Positions 26,237-37,000 of a DNA stretch of 64,000 nucleotides are shown piece after piece. Each line of letters begins with the position of its first letter. Within the stretch, counting starts at the first letter, position 1. The notes under the pieces were generated by a model. It was not told where the DNA came from, ran no database searches, and saw only the letters and a program-made list of their open reading frames with translations. This DNA comes from Tetranychus cinnabarinus (taxonomy: Eukaryota; Arthropoda; Arachnida; Trombidiformes; Tetranychidae). The translations under genes were made by a program, and so were the position numbers. The stretch lies in the NCBI GenBank assembly GCA_022266195.1, contig WHVY01000004.1, positions 4,233,501 to 4,297,500 of the forward strand, given 5' to 3'.

Positions 26237-27638
26237 AATTTCTTCAATAAATTCACCAAGCCTGAAAGTAATTGATATTTTTCATAATATAATACTGAAT
26301 ACTGGAATTATAATAATTTTCAAGACTTGATTCGTCTCAAAGACAAAATCTTAATTGTGTATATAATAAAATACAATATCAAAACCAACTACGTATTACT
26401 AGTATATCTTCCTATTGATTTTATTGATGATTCAAAAAGAAAACCGCAGTTATCACTCACAAGGGAGGTCACCCGATTTCAATGACCAGTGTGTCATTGA
26501 ATTTGTCTAACTAACAAACAATATAGTTCGTCGTCTTTTGAGTAGCAAATGAACATAGGGTTTGAAACGCGCAAATTATTGTCGATCGCTATGCATATAT
26601 AAATGTGAAAGCAATAATATATACAACTCATTGAGATGAGTTCGACGCATTTTATTTTGTATGCACAGCACGATACTTTACACGTAAAAAATTGAATTAT
26701 ATAATAATTCTGTTTTTATCGTTAATCTTTAATTTGCTACCGAAAAATTTTGAGACAATTAAACACTCATGAAGCCTTATGGGTTATGGACAAAATATTA
26801 ATCTTTACTAGGATGACCACGGCTACATTGTATGTCCGTGAAGATTAGTTTGCTCGTCGTTGACCATTAGTTAGACGGGACGTCTACTCGGTCCTTTTCA
26901 TTCCTGATTTGCTCTACGTCGGGAATCAAAGGTGAGTAGCATTCTTTTGCAAGCATGCTGAGTTTCATGAATACCTATGCTAGGGCTACTCTTAATATTG
27001 GTGCGCCACATAAGATAAGTAGTTATAACATTAGTAACATTGCGTAACAATAGCGTAATAAAGTCAATCAGATTTCAACAATTTAATCCGAACAATTTGC
27101 ATCATTTTATTCTAAATTTAAATGCAAAAATTCCTGATCAGTAATTTGAATACAAATCTTATTTACATGATGACGTTGTGCGTGAAAATGTACAATTGTC
27201 ATCAATCTCAAGTTTGCGGATTAGTATGCAAGGATAGACCAATTGCATTAAAATCATCCTTTGACATCGACCAAAGTTAATTCAATTCAGTTCCAGTTTT
27301 CCATCATCATCATTAACTGCAACAGTGTCAAATCTAGACTCAAAAATACAGTCGTGCATTTAAGGTTATCACAAAATGAGAGTTAGAGAGGAATAAATCT
27401 TAGTCAATTCGATTGTGACACCTTTCGCAATCTAGAAGCTAATCGAAGTAAATCTCAATACTGAATCAAGTTAATCAGGAGCTAATCTCAATTTTGGACT
27501 CATAGTAAGAGGCAATCTTAATCCAAAAGTATGTTGAAGTCGTCCGCAATCCTATCAATCACAATTTTGAATGAAACTCATTCGGATTAGATTAACAAAA
27601 AGTTAAACTTGCATTATTAATATTCATGGAGTTGATTT
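26237..27638. other. Spacer left of the Polinton
   Basis: AT-rich DNA with no recognised gene, RNA or repeat. It ends in the GATGCA target site of the Polinton. Confidence 0.45.
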
Positions 27639-27644
27639 GATGCA
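27639..27644. repeat. Left 6-bp target duplication of the Polinton
   Basis: GATGCA directly precedes the left terminus and is repeated exactly at 50,366-50,371 after the right terminus. Six-base duplications are the hallmark of Polinton integration. Confidence 0.92.
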
Positions 27645-27704
27645 AGTAGTATAAGATACATTTGTAACGCTCCGCCCTGCAGGGCTGAGCGTTACAAATG
27701 AACA
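27645..27704 (+). repeat. Left terminal inverted repeat with hairpin
   Basis: About 60 bases match the right end in inverted orientation. Starting 15 bases in, ATTTGTAACGCTC and its complement AGCGTTACAAAT flank a GC-rich centre that is itself palindromic (GCCCTGCAGGGC), so each terminus can fold into a long hairpin. The loop sequence differs between the two ends while the stem is conserved. Confidence 0.9.
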
Positions 27705-27922
27705 TCAAACAATGAAGACGAACAAAATTTTTGTTTTTGATGCTTACTTTTGAGTTTCTTTTATTTTAAATTTGGCTCTTTTTTTCAAAACATATTTCAC
27801 CAAGGAAACCCTTTTGAAAATTTATGTTTTACGTCTGCTACCTTACTTTCTTTTGGCTAACTCGTTTTTTGAACCAATAATTCAATTAAATTCAATTAAA
27901 ATTCAATTAAATTTTTATTAAA

Positions 27923-28828
27923 ATGTGTTTAAGCGTAAAACCAACCTTTAAGGTCATGTTGTTGGTAGCGTTTTGCATCCTTAAAGTTACCAGCATTACA
28001 ACTGACAATGATAAACAGCGTATCCGTGAGTATTTCAAGATACATATTTTTGACCGTGTTTAACACTATTTCTATCCATTAGCTCTTTATGTTGATAAAG
28101 AAAATAATTATTATTGCCTTGGTGAAATCAATATTGGTCAACATACTTGCAAATATAATATTTTAGGACAGAAAATAAATATTTTGCCTGAAGATGACTG
28201 TCAAATAGTATTCACTTGCAATGCTTCAACGCTGTCTGCTTCATGTTGTGAGTACAACTTTACTTTTACTTACCTAATATTTGTTAATAATTAAATTAAA
28301 TTGAATTCTTATTTTGATAGGTTTTGCCCTTTTCACTGGTACCAAAGCGTTTGTTCAGGATAAGAAGAACTCGTCATTACTATCCCATACCAATGAATCA
28401 AATGTAATAAAAGCAGGAATAACCGAGGATTTGAGAGTCACCAACAATAACCAAATGATTAGCATCAAATTAGATGCAACTGCAAAGCTTTTGTTATTAT
28501 TAGTAATCATATTACTAACAATTTTACTCTCCAGTATCATTTTTTGCAAGATTTACTGCATCAAACGAATGTTGATTGCAAATCCATCTTCTTACAATGT
28601 GATGGATAAAAAAGTAAGAGGGTTATAATGCTCTGATATTAATCTTGTAATTAATAATTTTTATTTAATTTTTAGATTATTCAAGCAAAGGATACAAATG
28701 TTAATAATGTGAAAGCAAATAAGACACAAGATTTGATCAACCTCAGTCAACATGAGCCTGGAAGCAAAGGTGCTGAATCTGCTGCTGATCTCAAAGGAAT
28801 TAGTATTGAAGTTCCTCTTATGGTCTAA
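27923..28828 (+). CDS. Polinton-borne spliced type I membrane protein, 4 exons
   Basis: Exons 27923-28025, 28083-28247, 28321-28613 and 28676-28828 join in frame (introns phase 1, 1, 0; GTGAGT or GTAAGA donors, AG acceptors; 57, 73 and 62 bases) into 237 residues. The N-terminus is a signal peptide (KVMLLVAFCILKVTS). A small ectodomain has six cysteines and an N-glycosylation sequon (NAS) and includes YYCLGEINIGQHTCKY. A transmembrane helix (LLLLLVIILLTILLSSIIF) follows, then a basic, polar cytoplasmic tail. I recognise no family. It could be an envelope-like or host-interaction protein, or a captured host gene. It is the first gene inside the left terminus. The internal consistency of four exons makes the model strong although the function is unknown. 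Confidence 0.75.
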
Positions 28829-28979
28829 ATAATATTTAATTTTGTTGAATTTAATTCAATTGAATTATTGAATAATACCAGCTCATATTTGGATATCTCT
28901 TATAATAATTATTTAATTCGAAAGTTAATGAATTAAATTCATTTTAACTGTTTCTCAGTTTATTTGCAAATCAAAATTT

Positions 28980-29444
28980 TTACTCAGTATTTTTATCATT
29001 GTTGTTGACATCTTGTTCTGATTCTGAACCTGAATCACTAGTTACAGAACCATAACAGCACTTATTTTCCTTCAAACTCTGTAGATCAAGTGTTATATTC
29101 TCAACACTTGATTTTATTGTAATGTTGTTATCCAACAGCAGTTTTTTCATTTCTTCAATCTCCACAGTATATCGGGATAAAATTTTCAAAACATTTCTTG
29201 TTGTCTCTTTGAGATCGTCGAAATGCATATCAATGCGACGTGATAATCCTGCTCGATGTTTTGAACGTTGAATTGTTTTTTTAAGGTTGTTTATATCTTT
29301 ACCTTTATGAATTTGTCCTGATACCGAACGTTGATTAGTAAGTACAGGCGTTGAGGAAACAATTGGTCTCATTTCAGATGAGTGTTTAGAAGGGACAGGT
29401 CTACTGATGATCGTGCGTTGTCTTTTAGGTATCGGGCTGTTCAT
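28980..29444 (-). CDS. Antisense basic/coiled-coil protein of unknown function
   Basis: The 154-residue frame starts at the ATG giving MNSPIPKRQRTIISRP. The N-terminal half is basic and carries KRQR, a possible nuclear localisation signal. The middle (SRRIDMHFDDLKETTRNVLK to EEMKKLLLDNN) has heptad-like leucines suggesting a coiled coil, and the tail is acidic and Ser-rich with a CCYG pair. It is the only gene of this Polinton, apart from the nested retroelement, that is read leftwards. No family is recognised. Confidence 0.55.
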   Translation of the reverse strand: MNSPIPKRQRTIISRPVPSKHSSEMRPIVSSTPVLTNQRSVSGQIHKGKDINNLKKTIQRSKHRAGLSRRIDMHFDDLKETTRNVLKILSRYTVEIEEMKKLLLDNNITIKSSVENITLDLQSLKENKCCYGSVTSDSGSESEQDVNNNDKNTE

Positions 29445-30309
29445 GATTAACTGATCACAAATAACAACGAACAAAGTATATAATAATTGCTGAATTAAAT
29501 TAAATTAACTGATTATTTTGATGAATAATTATTAAATTAGGTATAGTAATATTCACTAGAATTGAAGTTAAACTGTTAGGTTATATACTAGTAGAAGGTA
29601 AATGTTAACGTGAGCAATTTGGTGAAATGAGAAACTAATGTTATGATCTTATTTGACCAGCTATAAATGAAACAGTTTAACAAAGTGATGCATATTTATT
29701 CTTCGATTTTCACAAGGAAGATAATAATAATTTGGGACCAAAAGTAACTCAAAGGATCAGCTCATCCAGGGATCGAATATTTTGACCGACTTTTTTGCTA
29801 AATATGGGAATGCAATAATTTACAAATTTAAAGGTCCCAGGTCAAAATAAATGCTAAAATTTTACGTTCTTTTTATTAACACAAAAGCAGTCAATTTCAC
29901 GTCAACTTTGTTTAAAATTTAACAATAGATTTCACTTACCGTAGTCAAAGCCCTGTTACCTTAGATCAGCAAAAGAATCAAAATGCTTGAAACAAATTGT
30001 CAATACTTTGGTGAGAATTCAATGCAATTTAATTCAAATAATGTTCAATTCTATCCTAATGCAAAACATGGACAAAAACATCTTTAAACGTATTTCTTTT
30101 GTTCAATTCTGTATTGTTTGCCTTTAATTCACATAAAGTTAAGGTCAACAAAGAGAGGTCGATAATCCTTATAAAGTTAAGGCCAACAAAGAACGTTAAG
30201 TTAGAAAAGCATAGATGCAAGCATAGTTAGAGGTATCTTTTGTTGTAAATTGTCCAATGATATGATGCTAGGCCGTTACATGGGTTGGGTTATCTGGTAT
30301 CTAAATTGG
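29445..30309. other. Divergent intergenic region in the Polinton left arm
   Basis: This is the upstream region shared by the leftward coiled-coil gene and the rightward dUTPase-like transcript. A short direct repeat (ATAAAGTTAAGG.CAACAAAGA) occurs twice near 30,133-30,195. Nothing else is seen. Confidence 0.4.
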
Positions 30310-31047
30310 TATATAAGGACAACAAATTTTTGTTCAAAATCATTGAAATAGGTTAGTAAATGGTAAGACTAGCACAATTGAGCCAATATCAACAAATCTG
30401 TTAGCGCTTAATCGCTCTGTTCAAGTCCTTGGGCTCGACAGCCAGGCAACAGCTTGCAATAGCTAGATAAAAACCCTTAGGCTCGACAGCCAGGTCTCAG
30501 CTCTCGGTAGCTACGATATGAACCTTTAGGCTCGACAGCCAAGTCTTAGCTCTCGGTAGCTACTATATGAACCTTTAGGCTCGACAGCCAAGTCTTAGCT
30601 CTCGGTAGCTACGATATGAACCTTTAGGCTCGACAGCCAAGTCTTAGCTCTCGGTAGCTACGATATGAACCTTCAGGCTTGACAGCCAAGTCATTGCTCT
30701 CGGCAGCTACGATATGAACCTTTAGGCTTGACAGCCAAGTCATTGCTCTCGGCAGCTACGATATGAACCTTTAGGCTTGACAGCCAAGTCATTGCTCTCG
30801 GCAGCTACGATATGAACCTTCAGGCTTGACAGCCAAGTCATTGCTCTCGGCAGCTACGATATGAACCTTCAGGCTTGACAGCCAAGTCATTGCTCTCGGC
30901 AGCTACGATATGAACCTTCAGGCTTGACAGCCAAGTCACTGCTCTCGGTAGCTACACGTTTGTCAGCGAAAAAGCGTCCTTCTTGTTGATATTGGCTCAA
31001 TGTTGTTAGATCTTTTATACAGTAAATGCTTTCACATTTTCTTTCAG
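30310..31047 (+). promoter_or_regulatory. Probable TATA promoter and leader intron
   Basis: TATATAAG at 30,310-30,317 is followed about 45 bases later by a strong donor (GTAAGA at 30,363). A pyrimidine-rich acceptor (TTTTCTTTCAG) ends at 31,047, 22 bases before the dUTPase-like start codon. I infer a short untranslated first exon and an intron of about 685 bases that contains the whole 49-bp tandem array. Confidence 0.5.
30427..30955 (+). repeat. 49-bp tandem array, about 11 copies
   Basis: The unit contains CTCGACAGCCAAGTCTTAG, CTCTCGGTAGCTAC and GATATGAACCTTTAGG, with exact 49-base spacing through most of the array. The first copy is diverged. Two variants form blocks: TCGACAGCC with GGTAGCTAC on the left, TTGACAGCC with GGCAGCTAC on the right. 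In the left-block units TAGCT and AGCTA can pair as a small hairpin. The array is markedly more GC-rich than its surroundings. Confidence 0.92.
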
Positions 31048-31069
31048 ATTTCCAGATTTATATGAGCGA

Positions 31070-31447
31070 ATGTCTGCAAAAATTAAGATCGTTGGCAAAG
31101 CAAAATATATCCAATCTTCAACGGGTTTGAACCTGCACTGTATTCACAATCTGGTTATCAAGCCTTCCGCTTCTGCGATAGTTAAAACAGGAGTCTTTAT
31201 TAAATTGCCATTAGGTTATCACGGTCGAATCATTGCTGAATCTTCACTATTTTCCAATTCAGGAATCTTTGTTAACGCTGAAATCGTGAATCCTGATTAC
31301 AGTGGTGAGATAATTGTTAAAATTTTCAACCTCAGTAAATATACATTTTTTGCTGATAAAGGTGAAAGAATAGCGCTACTCATTGTTGAAAAATCTTGCA
31401 ATTTGCACGTTAAACAGGTCAGATCTCTACATTACTCATTAAGATAG
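31070..31447 (+). CDS. dUTPase-fold protein, probably catalytically dead
   Basis: The 125 residues follow the trimeric dUTPase layout. Motif 1 is STGLNL (residues 17-22), motif 2 AESSLF (about 56-61), motif 3 NAEIVNPDYSGEI (about 69-81), then KGERIALLIVEK as the motif 4 equivalent. Active enzymes normally have an aspartate in motif 1, arginine and serine in motif 2, and the catalytic aspartate before the conserved DYxG of motif 3. Here these are Asn, Glu and Asn. The C-terminal glycine/arginine-rich motif 5 is missing. I therefore infer a dUTPase-derived structural, regulatory or nucleotide-sensing protein. The start is the ATG at 31070; an ATG 8 bases upstream is out of frame. Confidence 0.75.
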   Translation: MSAKIKIVGKAKYIQSSTGLNLHCIHNLVIKPSASAIVKTGVFIKLPLGYHGRIIAESSLFSNSGIFVNAEIVNPDYSGEIIVKIFNLSKYTFFADKGERIALLIVEKSCNLHVKQVRSLHYSLR

Positions 31448-31491
31448 TGGTTTTCAATCTTGTTTAATCTGCTGAAGAGCTCGTGTTTACA

Positions 31492-32418
31492 ATGGAATTC
31501 GATAACCTGCTTTTCTCTTTGATATCATTCGGGACTGGTCCTTCAGCTCACAAGACGAAATCGATCAGGGTATTGAGAACAACACAAGAAAGTTCTGATG
31601 ATGATGAGAAGCCAAAAGCCTGGTTAAGCATCGATATAAGGTTATGGCTGAAGGATGGCTCCTGGACTCCAACTGGTATTCGACTTAAGATTAATGAACT
31701 TAAAAAACTTTACGATCTTTTGTCTGATAAAGATGCAGTACGCTCGTTCACTAATAACTCTTACTACAGAAGAACAGTTCATTTACTTGACGATGAGGAT
31801 GATACACAAACATCGAATACTTTCGCTGTTCTACTTGAGAAGGAAAAAATCTCAGGAATAATGCTGAACAAGAGCGAAATAAGCAGGCTGTTAAAGATTA
31901 TACCTCCAGTCATATATTTTGTCGAAAACTTTGACCTTGACGGAGACGTTTGTAAAGAACTGCTCGAAAATTGTATTGTTTACTGTCTGCATTTAGCTGC
32001 TCAATCCAACATGAAGAAAAACTGTTTGGGTTGCAACCAAAAGAGTAAAAACAATGAAATAGAAATTCTTTCACCTGTTGACCACTCATGCACGAGCATC
32101 ATTCGATCAGATATTGACAATTCAAAATGGTTAGATGATTTATTCTCAGACTCATCGTTAGACAAAGAGGCACAATCGCTCTTTGTCAAAGTAATGCTAT
32201 TTTTTGAGAAATCAAGAACTACAGCAATTGATAACATTCTAGATTATTTCAGTGAAATTAAAAAAGACGACTTTCTCAGAGAAAAAGTTCGAACTGTTTT
32301 GAGAGGCGTTAAATCTGATTGTTTTGAGCTGATACATGGAATTTTCTCTGAAAATTTACTAAAAGATGTTCCACATCCTGCTTCTCTTTCACCACAGAAA
32401 CGGAAGCGAACTGCTTGA
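31492..32418 (+). CDS. Protein with a PC4-like ssDNA-binding domain
   Basis: The 308-residue frame starts at the ATG giving MEFDNLLFSL. At about residues 40-75 the pattern WLSIDIRLWLKDGSWTPT then GIRLKINELKKLYDLL resembles the PC4/p15 transcription-coactivator fold (VDIRxxW, then KGI.L...W..L), which binds single-stranded DNA. The remaining residues are helical and include CLGC, later cysteines and a basic C-terminus (PQKRKRTA) that may be a nuclear signal. It lies between the dUTPase-like gene and PolB on the same strand. A role in viral-type transcription or in coating displaced single strands is plausible but is inference from weak similarity. Confidence 0.55.
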   Translation: MEFDNLLFSLISFGTGPSAHKTKSIRVLRTTQESSDDDEKPKAWLSIDIRLWLKDGSWTPTGIRLKINELKKLYDLLSDKDAVRSFTNNSYYRRTVHLLDDEDDTQTSNTFAVLLEKEKISGIMLNKSEISRLLKIIPPVIYFVENFDLDGDVCKELLENCIVYCLHLAAQSNMKKNCLGCNQKSKNNEIEILSPVDHSCTSIIRSDIDNSKWLDDLFSDSSLDKEAQSLFVKVMLFFEKSRTTAIDNILDYFSEIKKDDFLREKVRTVLRGVKSDCFELIHGIFSENLLKDVPHPASLSPQKRKRTA

Positions 32419-32698
32419 TTGATTCATCAATTTATTTATCATAATTATCATTGAAAACTATAACTATTTATAATAATCATATCAATTTATTCTGTTCAAT
32501 AATCTATAAGCTTTTATAACTCAAATAATCTTAAATCTTACAATTGTCACTTTGTAACCCAATCTAAAATTATAAGCTATTTTAACATCGTATCTAAGTA
32601 AAAAAACAAAAACACCAAAAAAATCCCAAAAACAAAAAAACACGCAAAAAAATCACAAAAGAAAACAAAAACAAATAAAAAAATTTCATTAGTTTAAA
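32419..32698. other. A-rich spacer before PolB
   Basis: The last 100 bases are almost entirely A and C on the plus strand with repeated AAAACA units, directly before the PolB start. It may be a promoter or untranslated leader. Confidence 0.4.
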
Positions 32699-33664
32699 AT
32701 GCTTGAATATCAGTTTTTGTCATCAAACGAACGGCGAAATGATGAATGGAATTATATTGAGTTGACAAGGACTGTTGAAATCAAGTATAATGGTGAAGCC
32801 TGCATAATGGCTTTGGAAGATTTGATTTCAGACATTGAAGAAACATTGTTTGCTGTGATTGCTAGCATTAACATTGATATACAGCCTGAAGACAAAATAA
32901 GAGTAGCTATTAAAAATGAAAGCTTGGCGCACGACATTTGGGTTAGCTTTAAAAAAGGGTCTCAATTGACAAGAAATGTCATTTTTAATGCTATATATAA
33001 AGTTTGCCAGTCAAAACTTGAATTTTTAATTGAAGGAAAATTAATTATCGATATTGTTATAATAAAAATGCCTTCAGGAGGAGGACACAAAAGAAAATAC
33101 GGTGTCTCAGATCTAGCATCTTATGAAAGACTTTCACCGAAAGCTATAAGTATCGAGAAAGATGGCTTGTGCTGTGCAAGAGCTATCGTGGTAGGTAAAG
33201 CAATATGTGACAAACTAACTGGAGTTGATTGGAGAAGGTTAAAAGACGATGTTTCAGGTAAACAAACAACCGAGGCGAAACAATTATGTTCAGAAGCAGA
33301 AGTACAAGCTTACTGTTATTGTGGAATTGAAGAATTGCAAAAATTTCAGAATTATTTACTTGATTATAGAATTGTCGTGACTGATGCAAGAACAAAAAAG
33401 GTTATATTTGCTGGTGAACCCAGTAGCAAGGTTATTTATTTAATTTATCACGATAATCATTATTTTCCTACGCGATCTATGAAAGCATTTTTAGGTTATG
33501 AATACTATTGTAATCACTGTCTACAAGGTTTTAGAGTTAAAACGCAACATCGATGTGATTTCATTTGCAAAAAATGTTTTTCTGATTCAAATTGTACACC
33601 AGACGTTGCTCATTATTGCAATGATTGCTGTAGAGAGTTTTTTAGCTTGGATTGCTATAACAAG
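32699..33664 (+). CDS. Protein-primed DNA polymerase B, N-terminal part (split gene)
   Basis: These 322 codons are the N-terminal part of the Polinton PolB, upstream of the exonuclease domain. They include the conserved block GLCCARAIVVGKAICDKL and then zinc-finger-like pairs (YYCNHC, FICKKC, YCNDCC). The frame is interrupted exactly after codon 322 by the retroelement and resumes, in the same phase, at 42,024 after the duplicated CAAG. On this copy the N-terminal piece would run one codon into the LTR before a stop. PolB replicates Polinton DNA from protein-primed termini; this part probably contributes priming and DNA-binding functions. Confidence 0.9.
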
Positions 33665-33959
33665 TGATCAAAAGAAGTGAAATGGTTCCATAAATAAGTT
33701 GTTTATTAAATTTACCAAATACTTTTTCTGATATTGATTACAGTAAACCATTCATTTATATACCCTTTAAAAAGGGAGCAAGATTAGTTAAAAAAAATTA
33801 AAACACCTTTTCCTTTGCGTCAATTCCATTGACGCAAATAATCAATCAAAAAGTCAACATATAATAATGTATCAATCAAAAAAAAAGTAAAACAATGTAA
33901 TTATTGTGCGTCATTAATTTATAACATAATTTGATTAGCAGATGCTATTGTTTTTTACA
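33665..33959 (-). repeat. 3' LTR (relative to the element)
   Basis: The 295 bases begin TG and end CA. On the minus strand it holds a TATA box (GGTATATAAA at 33,755-33,764) and an AATAAA signal (33,702-33,707). A purine-rich tract (ACCGAGGGA, with AAAAGAGGGA a little upstream) abuts its inner edge and could be the plus-strand primer. Confidence 0.92.
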
Positions 33960-34008
33960 TCCCTCGGTCCAGCTTCAAAAGGTCCCTCTTTTGATCAATT
34001 TTCATGGA

Positions 34009-37000
34009 TTAGTAGAGATGATCCACTCGGTAATCTCTATGTTTGTTTCTTTTCTTAATCGGAATCGTAGATACTAAACCAATAAATGGTTTACTTTCTT
34101 TTTGTTTAGGCTGTAGATATCCGTGATATTTAGGTCTTTTGCATCTACACAAACGGCAAATACAAATTAATAAGATGATGACAACGAGAGTACCAATGAC
34201 GAAGTAAAGGTTGAATGGTTCCTTTGAAATTCGCCTTAGATGTGACATAACATCGACTGTAGTTAGATTAACAGAAACTGGTTTTAAATTGAAGTCATGG
34301 ATTTCAGAGTCAAGCATAAGATTGATTTTGAGTGTTTCAAATGTATTAACCGTCATACGAAATGAGCTTACATCGTACGCTCTTTTACCAATTTTAAAGC
34401 TGACATTTCTTGCCAATCGAAAAGGATAAATAGGACATGTTTTTGTTATACCAAATACGGTTATATTTTCGTTAAAGCAGTAGATGTAAAGCTCTTCATT
34501 GGATATTTTGATTTGAACATCGACTTTTTTCAGTCTTTCCACACAATTTCCAGTTTCCCAGTAATCCTTTAAATCAATATTATCAGTTTGGAAACAGTCA
34601 TCATCTGTTGGATTTAAAATCGTACTATCTGTATTTTCAACATCGTCTTTTTCAAAAGGACAAATCATTGAATCACGCCAGATCACATATTTGGGACCAA
34701 CATAAGTTTTAGTACAATAATGACTGCCGTTGAATTCATTCAACCGAAAAGGGTCTGCTTTGTAAATGGTTTTGTTTTTATCAATGACAGCAGATTCAAA
34801 TGTTAACCTGAGTTTACGTGTTTCGAGATTAGATCCATCAAATTCACAAGCGAAATTTCTAGCTAAGTCGGATGGACAGGAATCTCCACATGGTAATTTC
34901 ACATCAAAAAGTTTTAACAGAATTGGATTTAACTTTTTCTTATGAATATCAGGTTCAATCATTTCTAATTTTTGTTTGATTGCTGATAGTTCCATCATGG
35001 TTTTTGAAGTAGTCAAAATACTCAATGGTGAATACTTAAAATATTGGTTGACTCTCTGTCTCATGTTTCTCATTTCTCTTGCAATGTTTTGCTGATTTTC
35101 AGTTAGATTTTTCAGAGCTTCACCAATGATTTTATCATTTTTAAATTGATCATCTAATTTAACCCAAAGACTGTTAATTTCTTCGTCTTGTTGTATGTTG
35201 GAATAAAGATTGTAAGCAGGTAAAGCTTGACTTAGTACACCAACTATGGACGAAACACCAATGAATAGACCCAAGGCTAATAAAGGAAATGCTCTCTTCG
35301 TTCTTGGCTTACTTGGGCATAATTGTTTTAAAGTTTTATAAACCATATCTTCAGTAGTTTGCGTACAGACTTGGTTAGTGACTAATTGTAATTTGTTGAA
35401 GTCTGTAATCCAATCGTCAGCAACGACAGCTGCTGTACAAGTCGGACATGTTTGACATACAGGACAACGTGATTCGGGACAAACTGAAACTGCTGCAGGA
35501 CAGTTCCTTTCAGGACATGTTTTGCATACAGGACAATTGCATGGTGTGGAAAGATTCACTGCAGGGCACGTTACCGGTGGACAATTACACGGACTGTCAT
35601 CAACTCTACAATCATTGATGTTACATGTTTTCCCTCGATCTTCACCATGAAGAACCGTGAATTTAGTTATTTTAGTTGTCCTACCTTGAGCTACAAGATC
35701 ATTACTTTCAGGATCTATAAAGTAACAAAGATCATCCGTCTGTTTATCTGTAGGACTGCAAGAAAGAATGTCATTAGTTGTCTCTCTTTTGCTTCTTGTT
35801 ATAATTGGACAAGGAGATTTCATCGCAATCAAAATATTATGGTTAATTTGCCCAAGGATGATTGGTTTATCACTGGTTCTCCAAGTAATAAATGGTGCTT
35901 TAGTGAAGGCATTCAAAGTTGGTAAAATACTCAAAATTACCATAAAACATACAAGGTTATTAACAGAAGAGGTTGAGGGTTTTTGTTGCTTAGTTTGTTG
36001 ATTCTTTTTGTTATCTCGCGGATTACCAGAAATTTGCCTTTGGCGTCTTTTAGGTGTTGTTTGTTCAATTACCTCCACAGGTTCAAAATACTTTTTTAAT
36101 CGGTTGATGTGAGCTCTCTTTAATTCACCTTTACCTCCAGGATTCTTTAAAACATAAGTGGTTTCACCTATTCGTTTTTCCACAATGTAAGGGCCTTTGA
36201 ATAATGGAGAAAATTTGGTTTCTCTAAAATCGTTTTTGAGAAGAACCGAATCACCCTTTTCGAAAACTTTAAAATCTTTATCTTGATCATGTTGAAATTT
36301 TTGACTCTCTTTAGCTGTTTGAGCATGGTTCATGGCCATTTCTCGAATCGCTGGCCATTGTTCTTCGATGAAAGTAACATATTTATTTATAGACATAGGT
36401 GGTGTTTTTTGATTATTTCTTTCAACAGCAACATCAATCGGAAGTTTAGGTTCTCGACCATACAACAAGTAAAATGGTGATGCTTTAGTACTTGTGTTAT
36501 TAGAAGTGTTGTAAGCAAACGTTATCATAGGCAAGATAATGTGCCAATTTTCTTGATCTTTTACATAATGACTGATCATTTTACATAAGGTTTGGTTTGT
36601 TTTTTCAACAAGACCATTTGTTTGGGGATGGTAAGGAGAGGAGAGGAAATGTTCAGTTTTAAAGAAGAAATTTACCTCTTTAATTAGTTTAGAGATGAAA
36701 TTTCTTCCTTGATCACTGATAATGATTTTGGGACAACCATGTTGGGACATAATTTTTTCAATTAGGAATTTAGCAACTGTTGTGGATTTTTGATCACTCG
36801 TTGCGCGTGTTTCAGCCCAGCGTGTGAAATAATCAGTTGCAACAATTATGTATTGTTTTCCCTTCGAAATGGGTAAAGGACCAACTAGATCAATTCCTAA
36901 TTTTTCGAAAGGATGGGAAGTAGTTATTGATTGGAGAGGAGCTTCTAATTTAGCTGGTCCTTTCTTATTGGTTTGACAAATCGCACATCTTTTAACGTAG

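Noticed and set aside
30427..30955. CRISPR-like regular repeats
   Set aside because: The units are directly adjacent with no unique spacers in a eukaryotic transposon; this is a tandem minisatellite.
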